Below are positions 24,155 to 37,939 of a stretch of 64,000 bases of DNA, piece by piece. The position numbers and the translations under genes were made by a program. This DNA is from Oscheius sp. JU75 (lineage: Eukaryota; Nematoda; Chromadorea; Rhabditida; Rhabditidae): assembly GCA_037178855.1 (NCBI GenBank), contig JASJZC010000001.1, positions 4,712,001 to 4,776,000 on the forward strand, in the 5' to 3' direction. A model generated the notes under the pieces. The model was not told where the DNA came from. It was given only the letters and a program-made list of their open reading frames with translations, and did no database searches. Position 1 is the stretch's first letter. Each line of letters opens with the position of its first letter.

Positions 24155-26239
24155 TTCTTCGAACAATTGGACACTAGGGCTGGTTGTTCAGATCTGTAAA
24201 TGACAAGGGTTCCGGATAAAGCCATGCGAGAAATGAGAACATTTTCGACTAACGGCGTGGCGAAAGTGAACTGGTGGCCTTGAGGGGCCAATACGATTTG
24301 TGATTCACTCTCTTTCTCGCGTTACAGCCTCTTCAGCTGTTTTTCCTCAGCTATTAAGTGGAGAAAGCAAGAGAATACCGGTGAGGAAAGATGAGCTGCC
24401 TGCTGAGGCTGAGAAACTCGTTCGAGCGGGCAGAGGTAAAGGTCACAGTCTTTCTCTGGACTGTTCCTTCCCCCTTTTCCCTCAAATAATTGAATTATGA
24501 GTTTTGATGAATTCTACTCCAAGGAAATAACAGTAGGCCTCACTCGGGCTTTGGCACTGAATTCGGGGCCTAAGTAAATCTACTTCACACCAAATTTGTA
24601 GGAAAATCTGCCAGAAAAACGCCTAAAAAAGCGTGGAAGCCGAAAATAGGGCTCTGCTCACATATTTTGGCCATTTTCAACGCTTTTCTTAGATATTTCC
24701 CCTAAATTTGTTGTCAACTAGGTTTATGCATGTCTAGAATTCGGTTACACAGTCAGAATTTGCAAAAAGTGTGGAGAAAATGAAAATCAAAAATTTGGAA
24801 TTTTTTGCTTGCGCGCAAATACTGTGCCGTCAGCGTTCAAATTCTGGTGCCGCTGAACGTTGGAAATAGACTATATTGGGAATTTGAGTTCATGTATCCT
24901 AGAAAGACCCGAAAAGCGTGAAAGTAAACTCCTGTGATATTCGCTCCCGTACCATCTCATAGAGACCACTCTTGGCTCGTCGAGGCGGTATGGGTGATAC
25001 TATATGAACTATTATTCCTAAAGAGTACGGATGAGAACAGGACGGACGATTGCAGGCGATGCAGATGGAAGATAATAGACTGTAAATAGGTAAGGGAGAT
25101 GTCGCGTTGGCCAACGAATTGGGTCTTCTTGATAAGGGGCTTTGTTTTGCCAATCCTCTTCCCCCACCTGCGCGGGGGAACTCGTCTTGAACACGATGAA
25201 ATGAAGCGCGACAACCGATTGTCAGAAAGAGTGTGAGACGAGGGTCGCGTCGCGACAATTACCGACCAGATTGTGGGTCAGGGAGTCAAAATAAGAGTCA
25301 ATTGATCAGCTGGAGGGTGAGTTCTTTTCGACATAAAGTATAATGCGCAATATGGTAGAAAAACTTTGGATTGACTGCAAGCAGGCTAATAGAGACTCCG
25401 CGACTGCAAATCCTTTTGTGCAAAAACTGGTCTCTCTCTGTCACTGTTGCCTTTTGTCCCGTATACTTTTCCTCGTCATCCGGAGAACCAGCTTCCTCTC
25501 CTGTCGTTTTTTTCGGACTCGTACCCTCACAACTGCGCCCTATCGACAATTGCATTTCCGGGGGTTGCGCTTCGAGTCAAGAAGCCACCACGTGGAGGAA
25601 TGTTTTGACCAATTTGGAGGGGCCATTATAAAGAGGAAAAGGACTTCAATTTGTCTCTCTGCTTGGAGATCTTGTTTAACACTCTGCCGTGGGAGTGACA
25701 ACTGGATGACGAGCACATGATGGATACAACGGGCTGCGCTTGTCCGAGGAGGACAAACCGAGAGAACCTTGGTGGTCTTTCTCCAATTTTATTGAAGAAC
25801 TCTCTAAAAATCTTTATTTTTTGCATTTATTTCGAGCTTCACTCTATTTTCACTCGTTAATTAAGTTGACATTTTGGGATGTTCTGAAAAGTTGTAGTCT
25901 TTGATCGTTTCTAAAACTTTGCAGAACACTGAAAGAGCCAAAAATTTCCTTTCGGCTCGTAAAATCAAGAAGAAGATTGCCATAAAATACTCGTCACATA
26001 GAAAATGTCAGTGACGAAGTTTTGTGTAGTGAATTCGGTGCTCTGAAAGTGTTTTACGTTTCTACTTTTTGCTACAAAGACGTCCAATCAGCAGTCATTG
26101 ACTATTCCTTGAGGACCACAAGGACGCGCTCCGCTCTCTAATAACTTCGTTGTGCTCTTCAATCCCGCCCCCTTGCACATACATTTCCCGCCCATTTGTC
26201 AGACGAACTGCTCACCTGTCAGCCGTTCGTCACTCATCT
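24155..26239. other. divergent intergenic region between FRRS1-like and NMNAT genes
   Basis: About 2 kb that should hold both promoters. A fold-back repeat lies at 25878. A 119-codon minus-strand frame at 24899-25258 is Arg/Ser/Pro-rich with no domain, and I do not call it. CCCCCACCTGCGCGGGGGA near 25162 can form a short GC hairpin. Confidence 0.5.
25878..25930. repeat. fold-back repeat, copy 9
   Basis: TGTTCTGAAAAGTTGTAG and AAAACTTTGCAGAACA pair across a TCTTTGATCGTTTCT loop. This is one of the best-preserved copies. Confidence 0.75.
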
Positions 26240-28678
26240 ATGCCCCCGGCCGTGTTGCTGTCTCTGGGCCACTTTGCTCCTCCAACCGTCGCCCATCTAC
26301 GAGCTTTCGAACGGGCGCGCGACTTTTGTCATGTCGCCTTGGGTGTTCGGATAGTAGAGGGCATCTTGGCCCCGTTACCCGGAGTCTGCCACGGCATTCC
26401 GGCCAAACATCGAATGCGTATGGTCGAGGCGGCCGTGAGAAGGAGCAACTGGTTAAGGTTTGTGTCCTATTTTTATCTCAATTTGAATTTGGTGCACATC
26501 AATGTTCGAAACTATTTTCGGACTTAAAATTTAATTTTGGAAAAATTGACTTTTTTTTGGCAAAAAAGTAGAGGTGAAAAAATACCCCTGGAGAACATCA
26601 CAGAGCCCTAAGATCATCGGAGAAGTGTTCCGGGATCGAAATCGGATACCTAAACTTAGATTATGACAGAAAAGCTCAAGTTTCTTTCGGACAGCAGCTG
26701 ATTAACCTGATCTTTTTTCTCCAGACTCGGCTCGTGGCAGTGTTCGCAGTCCTCCTCGCTTCCACGCCCCATTACCACAGTTTTCCATTATGCCACGGAG
26801 AGCAGGAGAAAGTATGGCGAAGAGACACGGCTCTTTCTGCTCTGTGACGATAATCTGCTTCTAGGAATGGGCGAGGGACACGCCGGGATGTGGGCTCAAC
26901 CGGAGGTGAGTCTCTCTCTCTACCTAACAACCCGATCCATTATCCAACACTTGTTCTCGCAACTGGCAAACAAATCAAAACACTAAGATTGATGGCTTTC
27001 AGATTGACTCTCTGCTGTCACACCACGGTCTGTTGGTAGTCAAAAAGGGCTCCGCACTTGGGGACTTTATCTATCGACACGAGACGTTCCGCCGTCATCA
27101 GAAAAATATCCATGTGATTGAGGACGAGACCTTCCCGAACTATCTCAGCTCAGATAGAGTCAGGTCTTAACATCTTTTCGCCAAGAAGAACAAACCATTT
27201 TAGGACAGCTCTTCAAAGAGGAGAGTCGGTTCGGTACTGTATCGATGACGATGTGTTGGAATATATTCAAGACTTGCATCTTTTTGAGTCGGGACAGGAT
27301 TCTCTACCTCCTCCTTCGCCTCCTAGTCCTCCGAGAATCGTGCCCAGCTCTTGGAGGACTCCTCCGCCTTCAGAGACCTCGGGAGAGAGTTGTAATAGCG
27401 ATCAGCCTTCTCTTCTTACTGTAGTAGGTGAATACAAGGACTACTTGATTCTCTTGCAGAAGCAGCTCTTCGACATTGTGGATAATCCTCCATTGCCGGC
27501 TTCGGACTCCCCGCTGCTTATGGCCCCAATTGAAAGTGTGGTTGAATTGGACCAATTGATGGAGAAAGCACCGCGGAAGGAACATTGCTCCGCCACAATA
27601 ATAACATCGAGTCCAAGGAGGAAGAAGAAGACGAAGCCGCCACCCTTGGAGGTCATTCAGCCAAAGTCCTTGAGCCCGACCTATGACAATGTGACGTTGG
27701 ACGAACTCTTGGAGGCCAGCACGTCATGGGCAGAGTTTATGGGCAAGCAAAAGAAGGAACCGAGAAAAGGTACGCTTTTGATAGAAATCGGTTTGTTGAG
27801 ATGTTACCAGGGACATCGTGATAAAAAGACGTGATAAAGTTGCCCCAGAAGCTTAACAATTTCTGTAGTCAAACTATGTACCTAATCACAGTGTTTCGCA
27901 ACTGAATTCTGCTACAAACAATTTCGTACAAATCTGAAAACAAAATAATTACTAGCAAGGGTTTAAAGTTGGCTGAAGTGTGTGACCGTTAGGTGCTCTT
28001 ACAGTCGAGCTACAGTGACAAGAGCAACGTTACCCCAGAGACGCATCTCCAAAACTGACTCGATTTGGCATGGCTTGAAAACAGTAATTGCTATCACAAA
28101 GTAACTAGGATAAATTGGAAATTAGGGCTTCAGACAGACAGGTACACAACACAGACTTCTGGGCATTCAGAACTAGACACCAGCATCGTAATCTCTGTGA
28201 CAATCGTGACAGTGAGCTTGAAGTAGTGTGGATAGCGGGACAATATTTTCCTATATTTCCAGAGAAGCCTCCTCCTCCGCGTCGAGAGCCCTCCAAATCA
28301 CTTCCGTCCGTTCCTCCACCTCCCATCCCCCCTCGTCCCATAAGCCAAAAAAGCTGGTTTTGTAATCAGAAGCAGGAAGAGGATCTGGTTGGAATTTGTG
28401 CTACGGATCGCCGGAAACTGGGACAACTTTCACCGGAAATCTTTAGGAAATGGACGAAATTTGAAGACCAGTGGTTGGTTCATGTCTTTCTTCACCAAAA
28501 GAGTTTCAGTCATCACGGAAAGGCAAGGAAGACCTCAAGTGCTCGATACATCGAGCACTTTCGGTCTCATTCTCCTCCAGATCCGGTCATGTCCCAGTCG
28601 TTGACTGACGGGAAGGGTATAACTCTCACATTTCGGAGATATCATCTGGCCCCAACGGCACCGGAAACCACTGTATAA
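26240..28678 (+). CDS. NMNAT: nicotinamide mononucleotide adenylyltransferase with long proline-rich C-terminal extension
   Basis: Five exons (26240-26457, 26725-26905, 27003-27163, 27204-27769, 28263-28678) sum to 513 codons. The first 214 residues are an NMNAT nucleotidyltransferase domain that makes NAD from NMN and ATP. The G.F.P.T..H signature appears as GHFAPPTVAHLRAFE, followed by RIVEGILAPL and HRMRMVEAAV. The C-terminal signature is LSSDRVRTALQRGESVRYCI, where ISSTxxR has become LSSDRVR. The usual LCGxD segment reads LLCDDNLLLG. Vertebrate NMNATs are about 280-307 residues in total. Here about 300 further residues follow, rich in Pro, Ser and Lys, with PPSPPSPPR, SPRRKKKTKPPP and VPPPPIPPRPIS, which look like SH3 or WW ligands. 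An earlier in-frame Met upstream is possible. The last exon is less certain than the rest. Confidence 0.85.
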
Positions 28679-29329
28679 ATCGTATTTTTCGTATTTGTTT
28701 TTAGGATTGGTGTTCCAGGTCATTGATTTTTGGGGTCCTGAAACGCCTTCGAGCCGCTGGCCCTTCTTTAGCATCTACAGCGAAGTGCTCACTTCCCACA
28801 CAACTCCCGTTACGCAAATCAGCATAGAGAGTCTCTCCTGGAGCTCAAATATGCCTGAACATCTCATTGAGAGGGAAAGAGGTGACAGAAAGTAATATTA
28901 TCAATAGTCTAATGACTAACGAATCCCCCACAATTCAACAAGAGAGAACGAGTCTGATACCGTGAAGAAAATCCTGTGTTCCATTCTCGGGCTCGAAATG
29001 GAAATATAGCCACGACGACACGAAAAACTGCTGTATGAATCGTATATTATTTATCTGTTGTACAATCCGTTCAATATGCTGGATATGGGAGGGAATTCCA
29101 ACCGTCAGTCAGAAGGAAAACTTTTCTGGCCATCTCGAATTGAAGCTCGTCACTTCACCGCCAGTTTACAAAGAGAAGAAGATATTTTCAACTTAGCGAT
29201 TTTCTACAAAGTTGCTCGAGTTTTTTTTTGAGCTCTACAACTTTACAAAATATCTCAAGATCCAAAAAATGGCAACAAAGTGTCTTACTTTGATTCGAGT
29301 ACGAGCCGTTTTGAGCATTGCACAATAAT
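28679..29329. other. convergent 3' flanks of NMNAT and afadin
   Basis: This holds both 3' UTRs and a fold-back repeat at 29199. The phrases TGTATAAATCGTAT (28673) and TGTATGAATCGTAT (29033) form an imperfect direct repeat 360 bp apart. No gene is visible. Confidence 0.5.
29199..29256. repeat. fold-back repeat, copy 10 (afadin 3' flank)
   Basis: TTTCTACAAAGTTGCTCGAG and GAGCTCTACAACTTTACAAA surround a T-run. In the 3' flank of afadin it could be transcribed into a hairpin. Confidence 0.65.
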
Positions 29330-32300
29330 TTAAGGGGATAAGTGAGGTTCCAACTGGATATGTCTTTCGGCACTGCTGGCGTGTTGTCGCTGTTTTGGCG
29401 TGTCTTCCCCTATCTGGTGGGCGAAGAGCCGCATTTTTGAGGTGAAGTCCAGCCGTTCGCCGTCCTTTGGCTGCCGCTTGTCCTCCTGCAAGAGCCTACT
29501 TTCGCACGCAAAATCTATGCATAGAATGGTCTCTTTTAGTGCTCAAAAATGGAACTTGCGGAACGAACCTGCATCTCATTGAGTCGACGTTGTCGGGGGT
29601 CGCGATAAACTTCGTGAGCTCCGACGATGCCGGGAGAATCAACTTCTGGGGATGTCGGGCTGTCGGTGTACTGCTGGATAGGAATGCTTCTGATCTGACT
29701 TCGGCTGGAGGTCGGGGTCGAGGAAGATGGACCGCGACTGGAAAAGACACGGTTAGACTGCTACATAGTTTGGGATAAGCAGAGTCAAAAGTCAAAAAAA
29801 GGTCAATAGACAGTAGCAACTGTTGATTTAGACAAGAGTCAAAAGATATTCTTCCTTTTGTTTGTATGGCAATTTCTCAGGGAATCTTTCACCTGCTAGA
29901 CGGTTGAACATCGTCGATCAGCGTCTCGGTCCTGGGTCTGCCCTGGTTCGCCAACGCAACAGCCGGCTGTATAGAGACTCTCTGCCTGCTCTGCTCAGCA
30001 GCCACATTCAAAAGAGCTCTATATCTTCGGGTCTCCTCTTCTGTCATGTTGATTCCCTTGGCGTCCAGTCTGTCCAGCTCTTCCTCCACCGACTCTCGGG
30101 TCTGAAAGAGAAATTTCGAGTGGCAAACTTGAAGAAATGTACCAGGAGACTCTGTGTCCGCTGTTCCAGTTCCCGGATGTCCAAACTGTCCTCCATTTGT
30201 GGTCTGGAAGTCGGTCTGGCGACCCGAGATGGAGCTCCGCCAGCGTGTGCCGCCTGGATGGCCAGTGCTTGAGTGATAGCAGTCGGAACAGCTCCAGGCA
30301 CGACCGGTCTTCGCTCTTCGAGCTGTCTCTCGACTTCTGGCTTCCTCGTCACGACCATCGCCGGTTCCTGACGAATTCCGTTCATATTCAGACTGACAGG
30401 TCGTTCCGAGGGACGGGTTGCCTCCACCCGAACAGGCTGGCGGGGAAGAGATGTGTAGTTCGGAAGAGGGTTATTGTGCGGGAGTGAATCGGCAATGGGA
30501 GAAGATTGTGCCTGAGGAGGTGTAGAAACGGTGCCCTGAACATGCGGGAATAGAACTCAAAGAGGGAAAGTCTGCAGTCAAATAGCAGTGTCACCAAAAT
30601 GCTGTCAGGCAAAAAAATTGAACTCAAAGTTTTGGGCACACTGCTATTCGAGTAATCCCTAAAACGTACTGCTCGATGGATGTCAATCTGACTGACTCGA
30701 TGAGAAGACGAGGAATAGCCAGCTGACTGTAGCGGATTCGACGATTTAGGTGGGGCAAAGAGATTTGTCGCACTTGGGGGGCGATACAGACCGCCAGGAC
30801 TTGGGGCAGTCTTCCTCAAGGAGGTTGGACTCGGGCATGTTATTCTCCCAGGCTGTACAACAATCGGACGATTTGACTGTCGGTAATGAGCTGGCAGACG
30901 ATCAAAACCAGCTGTACTTCCAGCAATAGACCTTTGTGACATGGTCGCATTCGGCTAAAAGAGAGTTGAAAAAGGTCTTCGTTAAACTTACATCGTTCTG
31001 GTAAAGTTCAGAGGCCGAGATGGAACGGGCATGACGTGTCAGATCATTCCCAGGCGGAACAAAGGCGGATCCCCGACTTTGAACTGAAACTGGAGCTTTT
31101 TTTCCTTTTATAAAGTGGCTTACTGGGCTGCTGTCTTTGTTGATATGCTGGTGGCGGTTGAACTGGCGAATTGCGGTATTCGCTGGCCTTGGAAATCGAA
31201 GAGTAGTTGAGATCATGGCTGCCGGTATCCAAAGTCGAGTGAAGAGACTGCGACATTCCGTTGTTCGGAGCTGTCACACCCTGAATCCAAAGGATGATTC
31301 GGGGTGGGAGCGGCAAAAAAAGGTACCGTTGGTTTCTCTCCGTCCAGCCACTGGTGCAGACCATTTCTGTTGGCAGCACCCTTTTTCACCTCGAATCTGA
31401 CCTCCGGACCGCTTCGTTGCATCAGCATGGCTGCTCTAAAAAAGAGACTTTAGAATTTCGATCCTTCTATAGTATCCGTTTAAGCGACAACAAGCTAAAG
31501 TATGTGATCATTCGCTTAAAAATTACATCTTGAATGCTTTCTGTGAGCCGAAAACACGAGAAATAAAGAAAAAAGAGAACGAACTCTTCCTGAGTGATAG
31601 CCAGTAGTGAGTGTCCATTGACCGAAAGTAGCTGATCTCCTCTCGACAAGCGACCATCCTTGGACGCCGGTGTATTGTCCACCACCTTTTTCACGTAGAT
31701 TCCCGTCTGTCGATCTCCGATTCCCTGAAAATCAAAGTTTCTTCAAAATACAACACAACCTTATAGACGCCGACAATGACCATGGCTTAGCAAGAAACTG
31801 TCATTATGTGTAAATAGCTACGGATTATGGGACGAATAGTCGGAAAGAGAGTGTCATTAAAGGCAGGACACTACCCGCGCATACTGCTTAGATGACTATC
31901 TTTTTTTCGGCAGAGAGATTTCAACCCGAGAACACTGACCTGAGCGGCGACGATACTAAGCCCGATTCCGCCAGAGCCTCTCTTCAGCGTCACCCGTACG
32001 ATGTCGTCTCCGTTGCTGCCAAAACTATCTCCCTAAAGTTTCGGATAAGGCTGAAAATTGTGAATTGACTCACAAATTGAGTGGTCTGAAGACTTGTCAG
32101 TGTTGTTTGAGAGGCGCTCCGTTGCATGGGTACCAGACTCTGAAAATGGTGGAAGTTATCGGGGTTCGAAGTTTTTTAAATACTCAAAAGAAACTCCACC
32201 CACCTGTTGCGTGTTCTGCTGACTGCTTTGATCGCTGAGACTGACTGAATTGCAAAGACCCTTGGTCTCCAAAGTAAACAAATACTCGGCAAGTCCGGCT

Positions 32301-35300
32301 GGCACCGAGCGAAGGGTCTCTATAACTTTTCTATCATTTGAAGTTCTCTTCTTTAACTCACCTGCAACATAACCATCAGTCGCTGACATAAAAGGTAGGG
32401 ATAAATGGTCAACTTCGTCGAGAGACAAAGGCAGACCGTCTTGGAGAGTCAACTGGTCGGCTTGCCTTTCCGCGAGACTGACGACTCGGCCAACAACGTC
32501 AGCGTCGCAAGGAATCTCGCCATTCTCGGTGTGGAAGCGGGTCAACAAATGACGGACTTGAAGACTGTTCAGTTTGTAGCAGGTTGCTCCAAGCGTAGCT
32601 ACGTCATTTTTCTGCGCGGCTAGAAGAATCGCCGCCTGCTTGATTCTGTCCAGATGACATTCTGCTGCCAGCTCAACGCCCATCTGCTCGGCCCAGCGGT
32701 GTATTTCCTCGATTCGTTTGAGAAGAACCATTCCGAGACGTGTGGTCAACTGGACTTGCTGAAAACAAGTTTCATAGCTTCGGAAGCAATGAAATACAGT
32801 CAGGATAGTCATGCGGTTTTTATTTCCATTGCTCAGTGCCAATGCCAACTGCTACAAATCTGAAGGTCCGGGGATCGATTCCTCTGCTCACAAACTACTT
32901 TTTCTTCGTTACTAACACTGTTCCAAAATTTGACAAACAAGAAAAAGGCCTACCACTGTTCCAGATCCAACAAGAGTGTTGAAGAGAACAGCATTGATGG
33001 CATGAAACATGTGACCACTGACTTGGATGGTCAGAGCAGCATTGAGACGAGATGACCTGGCTATTCGAAGAGTATTGTTCAGCAGGGTGAGGAGGTCATC
33101 TGGAAGAAATATCCGATATTATCGTAACAGAGCCCAAAACATTGAAAGTGTTCAAAGGCCTCATGATCAAAACTATACAAGACTTACGCGTGGCTACATC
33201 GCTGGAGATATGAATGTCGAGGAGAGGCTGAGCTACAGGCCTAATGGCTCCGACCAGAACTGTACAGAGGCGTCGAAAGACCTGCTCGACCATCGAGGAC
33301 AAATTTCCTGATCTTGGAAGTCGGAGATCCGGATTGTGGTCGACGAGGAAAGAAAACTCGCTTGCATTCGCGAGCCAGAAAAGCAGTTCATCCTTGTTCG
33401 TACATTCCTAGACCTTTCCTTTCCAAAAACCGAGTGAATCCGAACCAACCTCAGATATCTGTCCTAAGTTGTGGTCAATCCGCTTGCAGAACTGGACCAG
33501 GTATGGCTTGGAGTGGCTGTGGAAGAACTTCAGGGCCAGGTAGAGCGCGTAGGCTGGGGCTAGTCGGAACTGTGTAGAGTCTGTGAAGCCTCTTGACATT
33601 ACCTGACATTTAAATTGCTCTGTGGGCTATAAAAACCAACTAACCTCAACAAGGTAGTCCCATACTTTGTAATCACCGATCTGCAGACTGATGGGGAGAG
33701 ACGTGTAGGCGTTGGACACCTTGACAGGCAGTCTCTGTTCCATCTGTTCACTTGACTGTCGGGAGCTGGTTGAAGCCGTCAGGCTGAAATGAGAATTTTT
33801 GGAAAGCCTAAAATTTTTGATTGTCATTTCCCAGTACCCACTGACATACTACGAATTGAGTCAGTATAGGTGAGTACACATTCGAAAACAGTAGTAACGT
33901 AGTATCAAAACTTCCGTTTTAAAGCAGCCCAAACCTGTTTTATTAATAGTGCTCACAAGCCTTCTACTTTTTTTCCAAGCCCTGTACTCATACCTTTACT
34001 GAATTTGTCTGAATCTTCCCAGCTTCTGTACTCTTGCTCTCTACCAACTTCCTAAGTCAACAACTATTTAGCTAAAAGTACAGATCCGAAGCTACAAAGA
34101 GAAAACCTTGCCCTGATCCTAGCTACGCTAATACCCAAAATCTCTAACAAATTTATACAAGAAACAAGAGGATAAGCCAGCTGTGGAGAAAAATGTTACT
34201 AGGGAAGCGGCGCAGTCGTCTGTGATCAATTCTAAGTCAAGGCCTAAGGGCTGCGAAGTTGCCGCCGGCAGCTGGTAGTCAAACAGTTCAAAAGAGTGCT
34301 GGGTCAACTTCAAAAAAGATCAACTGGTTGGACTTCAAAGAAGAGTCGATGGTATAAGAGAATTAAAGAAGTAGCTCAACTGCAGGACCTGGTAGGGCAA
34401 GCACAACTCCAAAAGTGATTACCCTTCAACATTATCCTGTCATGGATTATCCCTAGATCAAACTTCCAAGAAGCCTTCGGAACTCTAGTCTCAAGACTTG
34501 TCTGTGCGAGAACGGAACTTCCAATCAAAAGTATGAGCTCATATGCATCCCTGAAGTGTCTCCGATTGTAAAACCAGATCAAAGATTTCCTTATCTCAGA
34601 ACATCCCATACTCAAAACTAACACAAACCCTAACTCATGAACTCAGCATCCTGTACTTACAGTTTTCTCAGTTGATCCGATGAAAAGTTCGGAAGAGTGC
34701 TGTACGCTGAGAGATTGTTGTAGCTCTCTCGTGCCTTCTCTCCACGTTTTCGAAAGAGATGTGGACTGGCGACCGACTGACTATTCGAATCAGCATATCG
34801 GACCGAGGAAGTGAGTTGCTGGCTGGAGGCGCAGCGCCTCATAGTAAACTAGAAAAGGAAGTTGATAAGAAATTTTTTGAAATATTCGTGGGCGGGAGAG
34901 TCGAAAATAGTCACGTCTTGAAGACGTGTAATCGATGGCCAGAGACGGAATTATCAATGGCCTGTGCTTGAGCAAACAGACAGGCTGGCTTGACCAGTGC
35001 CACATTTGGTGGATGGGTCGGGAGGGAAAAAAGAGAGACGACAATAGCATAATTATACTCGGAGGAGAGCGGTGAAAGTATGGATTATGGAGAGGAAAAC
35101 AGGGACTGAGTCAGAAGACGACTTCTGATAGGAATGAATCAGGAAGGGGGAGGCAATCGATGTTCGCGCCGCGGATTCACTCTCAAAATACCGAAAAGGC
35201 AAATATGGAGGTGAGACAGATGCACGAGCCCTTCTTTCTCAATAGATTAGCGATCTCCTACTATGCCCCCCACTAATTACCGGATTTCTCCATGTTTTGG

Positions 35301-37939
35301 CCTCTAGTAAATAGCCCAAGCTGTCTTTTTACCCTTGTAAGTCTCTTGAAATTACCACATCTGAGATGTCCAAAAAGGCCATATCGACAGACTAGTTAGA
35401 CTTTAAGCTTCCCAATAGTATAGTCAGACCCAATCGTTCCGGTATCTCACAACTTTTGAGGTCGCTCACATCGCTCAATCATTTTCCATACAATATGTCG
35501 ACAAACTTATGGTAGAGGCAATTGTCTGTCATTCTCGCTCGTACCATCTCACTGACCCTACTTTGGTCAGCTGACATAGTACGGAATGGAAAGATGTGGC
35601 AGTGGTGTCGAATTCGATTCTGAACTCACCTATTACAGAGTGGAGTCAGACGACTGTAGTTCGAGTTGATGTCCTCGGGAATACTCTGAAAGAGACGAAA
35701 TGGTTGTGAAGAAGGGCAAAAGACTGAGCAGTGGCTACTCAGCTGACGAGTGCTCCTGACGCTGCTAGTGTTTGCAAGCGGCTTCTTTCTATGTTTACGC
35801 TTGGCTGACAAGTGGCAGTCAGTGACCAGGAGGGGGGAACTCACTCGATCTGAAGAAAACTTAAAGACTGCCGTCTTGCCAATCACGATCACGTCGCCAT
35901 GCTGTAGAATCTGGGTTTGGATCACACGACCACCGTTTATCTGGAAAATGGGAGTTTTGGAAGAAGTCAATGATGTCTATGACGGCCGAGAGAACATTTG
36001 ACTCAACCAATCTCACCTCAATTCTAGCCTCAGAGGCTGACGGAGTGATTGTGACGACTCTCTCCATAAAGGTGATGACGCAATGACGTCCACAGACCCC
36101 GGGACCGTCGATCTGAATCTGCGTGTTGGCCAATTGACTTAGAAAAGGCGGGAGCAAATAGGTCAACTCACGTAGATATTCTGTGCCTGTTGTGAGTACT
36201 GGGCTAGAGATCTGTCACTGCCGACTTCGGTCACTCCAGGCCGAATGGTGACCCATTGAGGTGGACTAGTGCTCAAACCGTCTGGCTGCATGACCAGGAA
36301 GGCCGGATCGGAACAAGATGTTCCCATTGCAGGCGAAGGTTGAATATGATGACCGGGCTCATGTCCATTCACAACTGTTGCTGACCTGAAATCTCGCGTA
36401 ATAGATCTTCTTTGCTTTTTTGGGCCCAAAGTTGAGATCCAGCTGACGTGTCAACTTGCTACTGTCTTCCCGCACTATCTCGGCTGGTTTTAATTCGAGT
36501 CACCAAGTTAGTACGGCTAAGAACAACCGACAAAACAGAGGCTAGAGGTACCCCAATTATCCCATTCGAAACAAAATTTTGAGACTCACGCGTATTCAGA
36601 AGTGGTTCTCCTGAGCGCCAGATAAGTCTCGGGCCCGTTTTCTGAGATGATCATCGTCTGCAGAGGAAACTCGTGCGGATGAACCAGTCGTCCTTCCGGC
36701 CCAATTGGGCTTCTTGACCCGGGTAGAGGGTGCTGAAAAAGGGATTAATCAATTGACTGGAACCGCACAACAGTCGCGGGGAACACGTTGTGCGGATGTG
36801 AAGAATTCTTGTAAAAAGGATACGAACCTCAACGAGCGAGAAAGTTCCTTTGCTGTTGTCCAAGCCATACTTTTCAACTACATCGGACAGAATCCTCTCG
36901 GCCCGATCAGATGTCGAGACGAGTATTGAAACGTATGGTTTTGATGGAACCACGTCTCCGCCGTAGATCTTCAAACTGCCGCCTAGATGATGAGTTATCT
37001 ATAGAAAGGAAAAAAACTAACCATGTTGCATCTGTTTCAGTCTCTCCTCCACCTTCCTCTCCCTCTTTTTCTTCATCACCGCCTCCGGATTCGATATCGT
37101 TCTTGTGAAAGTATTCTGCGGTACTTGGCGATAGATGTCTCCAATTTGGTCGGGTTCTTCCCTCCCGCCATTCACGGTCACTGTAAGATATCCGTTCAAG
37201 GAGCCTCTGTACTATTACCGATATCCTTGCCCTTCTTCTTGTTCTCTTTCTTGTCTCGTTTCGAATAACGAGCTCCTTTGGGAAGATCCCGTTCCTGTGG
37301 CAGTTGAATAGTCTGGAATAGACAAATGAAAAGAAGAAAAAGCAACGTTTAAAGTGTCGTAGAAAAAGAAACAATTTTAGCAGCCAGTATCAAGAGAAAT
37401 ACGAGGGAATGACTTACAGAGAGAGGAGTAAAGTTATTTTGCTCTCGTCGAAGCAAAAACCGCCCCTCACGATCATCTCTGTGCCAGTTCAACTGAACCA
37501 AAAGCGGCTTCTCATCGTCATCTAGACGTCGTTCTGTGCCATTTTCATGGACCTACAACCAGTTAAAAAGAGTGAAAAAGAAACTCGTACCTCCCACAAT
37601 GTGTAGCGATTATCTGTCAACATTTTGAGATCCGGCAGAAACTTGTCGGCCAGAGCTTCGATGACGGCTCTCGTTGTGGCCGTGCTGGAGACCCGGACAC
37701 ATTTTGTGAGCACTCTTTCACCTCCATCCTGAAACTGGCAAAATTTAATGGATGGGGTTTAAGTTAATTTTGATAGTCCATGAGAAATGAACAGGAACTG
37801 TTACCTGAAAGTAGAAGCGCATAACGCCCTCGATTTCGAGTTCCTCTGTCGGATAAGACAAATGGAACAGGTCGAGTCGGTTCTCGTTCCATTGGTGTAC
37901 AAGTCGAGCCAGCTGGTCTCGATCACTTTCCTCGTTCAT
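29330..37939 (-). CDS. AFDN: afadin / canoe-type junction scaffold protein
   Basis: The domain order is complete for afadin. The first Ras-association domain lies at about 37520-37939 (ARLVHQWNENRLDLFHLSYP, KCVRVSSTATTRAVIEALAD). A linker with FTRTISNPEAVMKKKRE (about 37080-37150) precedes a second Ras-association domain at about 36650-36980 (PYVSILVSTSDRAERILSDV). An FHA domain follows at about 35860-36170 (GPGVCGRHCVITFMERVVTI), then a dilute (DIL) domain at about 32200-33600 (RWAEQMGVELAAECHLDRIK, CYKLNSLQVRHLL) and a PDZ domain at about 31440-32030 (GIGLSIVAAQ, DGRLSRGDQLLSVNGHSLLA). A basic C-terminus ends near MRLFAHQIGEDTPK. Afadin links nectin-type adhesion molecules and Ras/Rap signalling to actin at cell junctions. 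The ATG at 37937-37939 lies 16 nt after the acceptor CCCTTCTTCCAG. Introns hold a tRNA-like repeat. Individual exon edges were not all checked. Confidence 0.93.
32826..32890 (+). repeat. tRNA-like / SINE-like element, copy 2 (afadin intron, antisense)
   Basis: TTGCTCAGTGCC resembles box A and GGGGATCGATTCC box B, and the phrase ACAAATCTGAAGGTCC is shared with the HMBOX1 copy at 14511. Two copies sharing a non-box segment argue for a dispersed SINE-like family rather than two decayed tRNA genes. Confidence 0.55.

Noticed and set aside
24899-25258. 119-codon minus-strand ORF between the FRRS1-like and NMNAT genes
   Set aside because: Arg/Ser/Pro-rich random-looking translation with no splice logic or domain.
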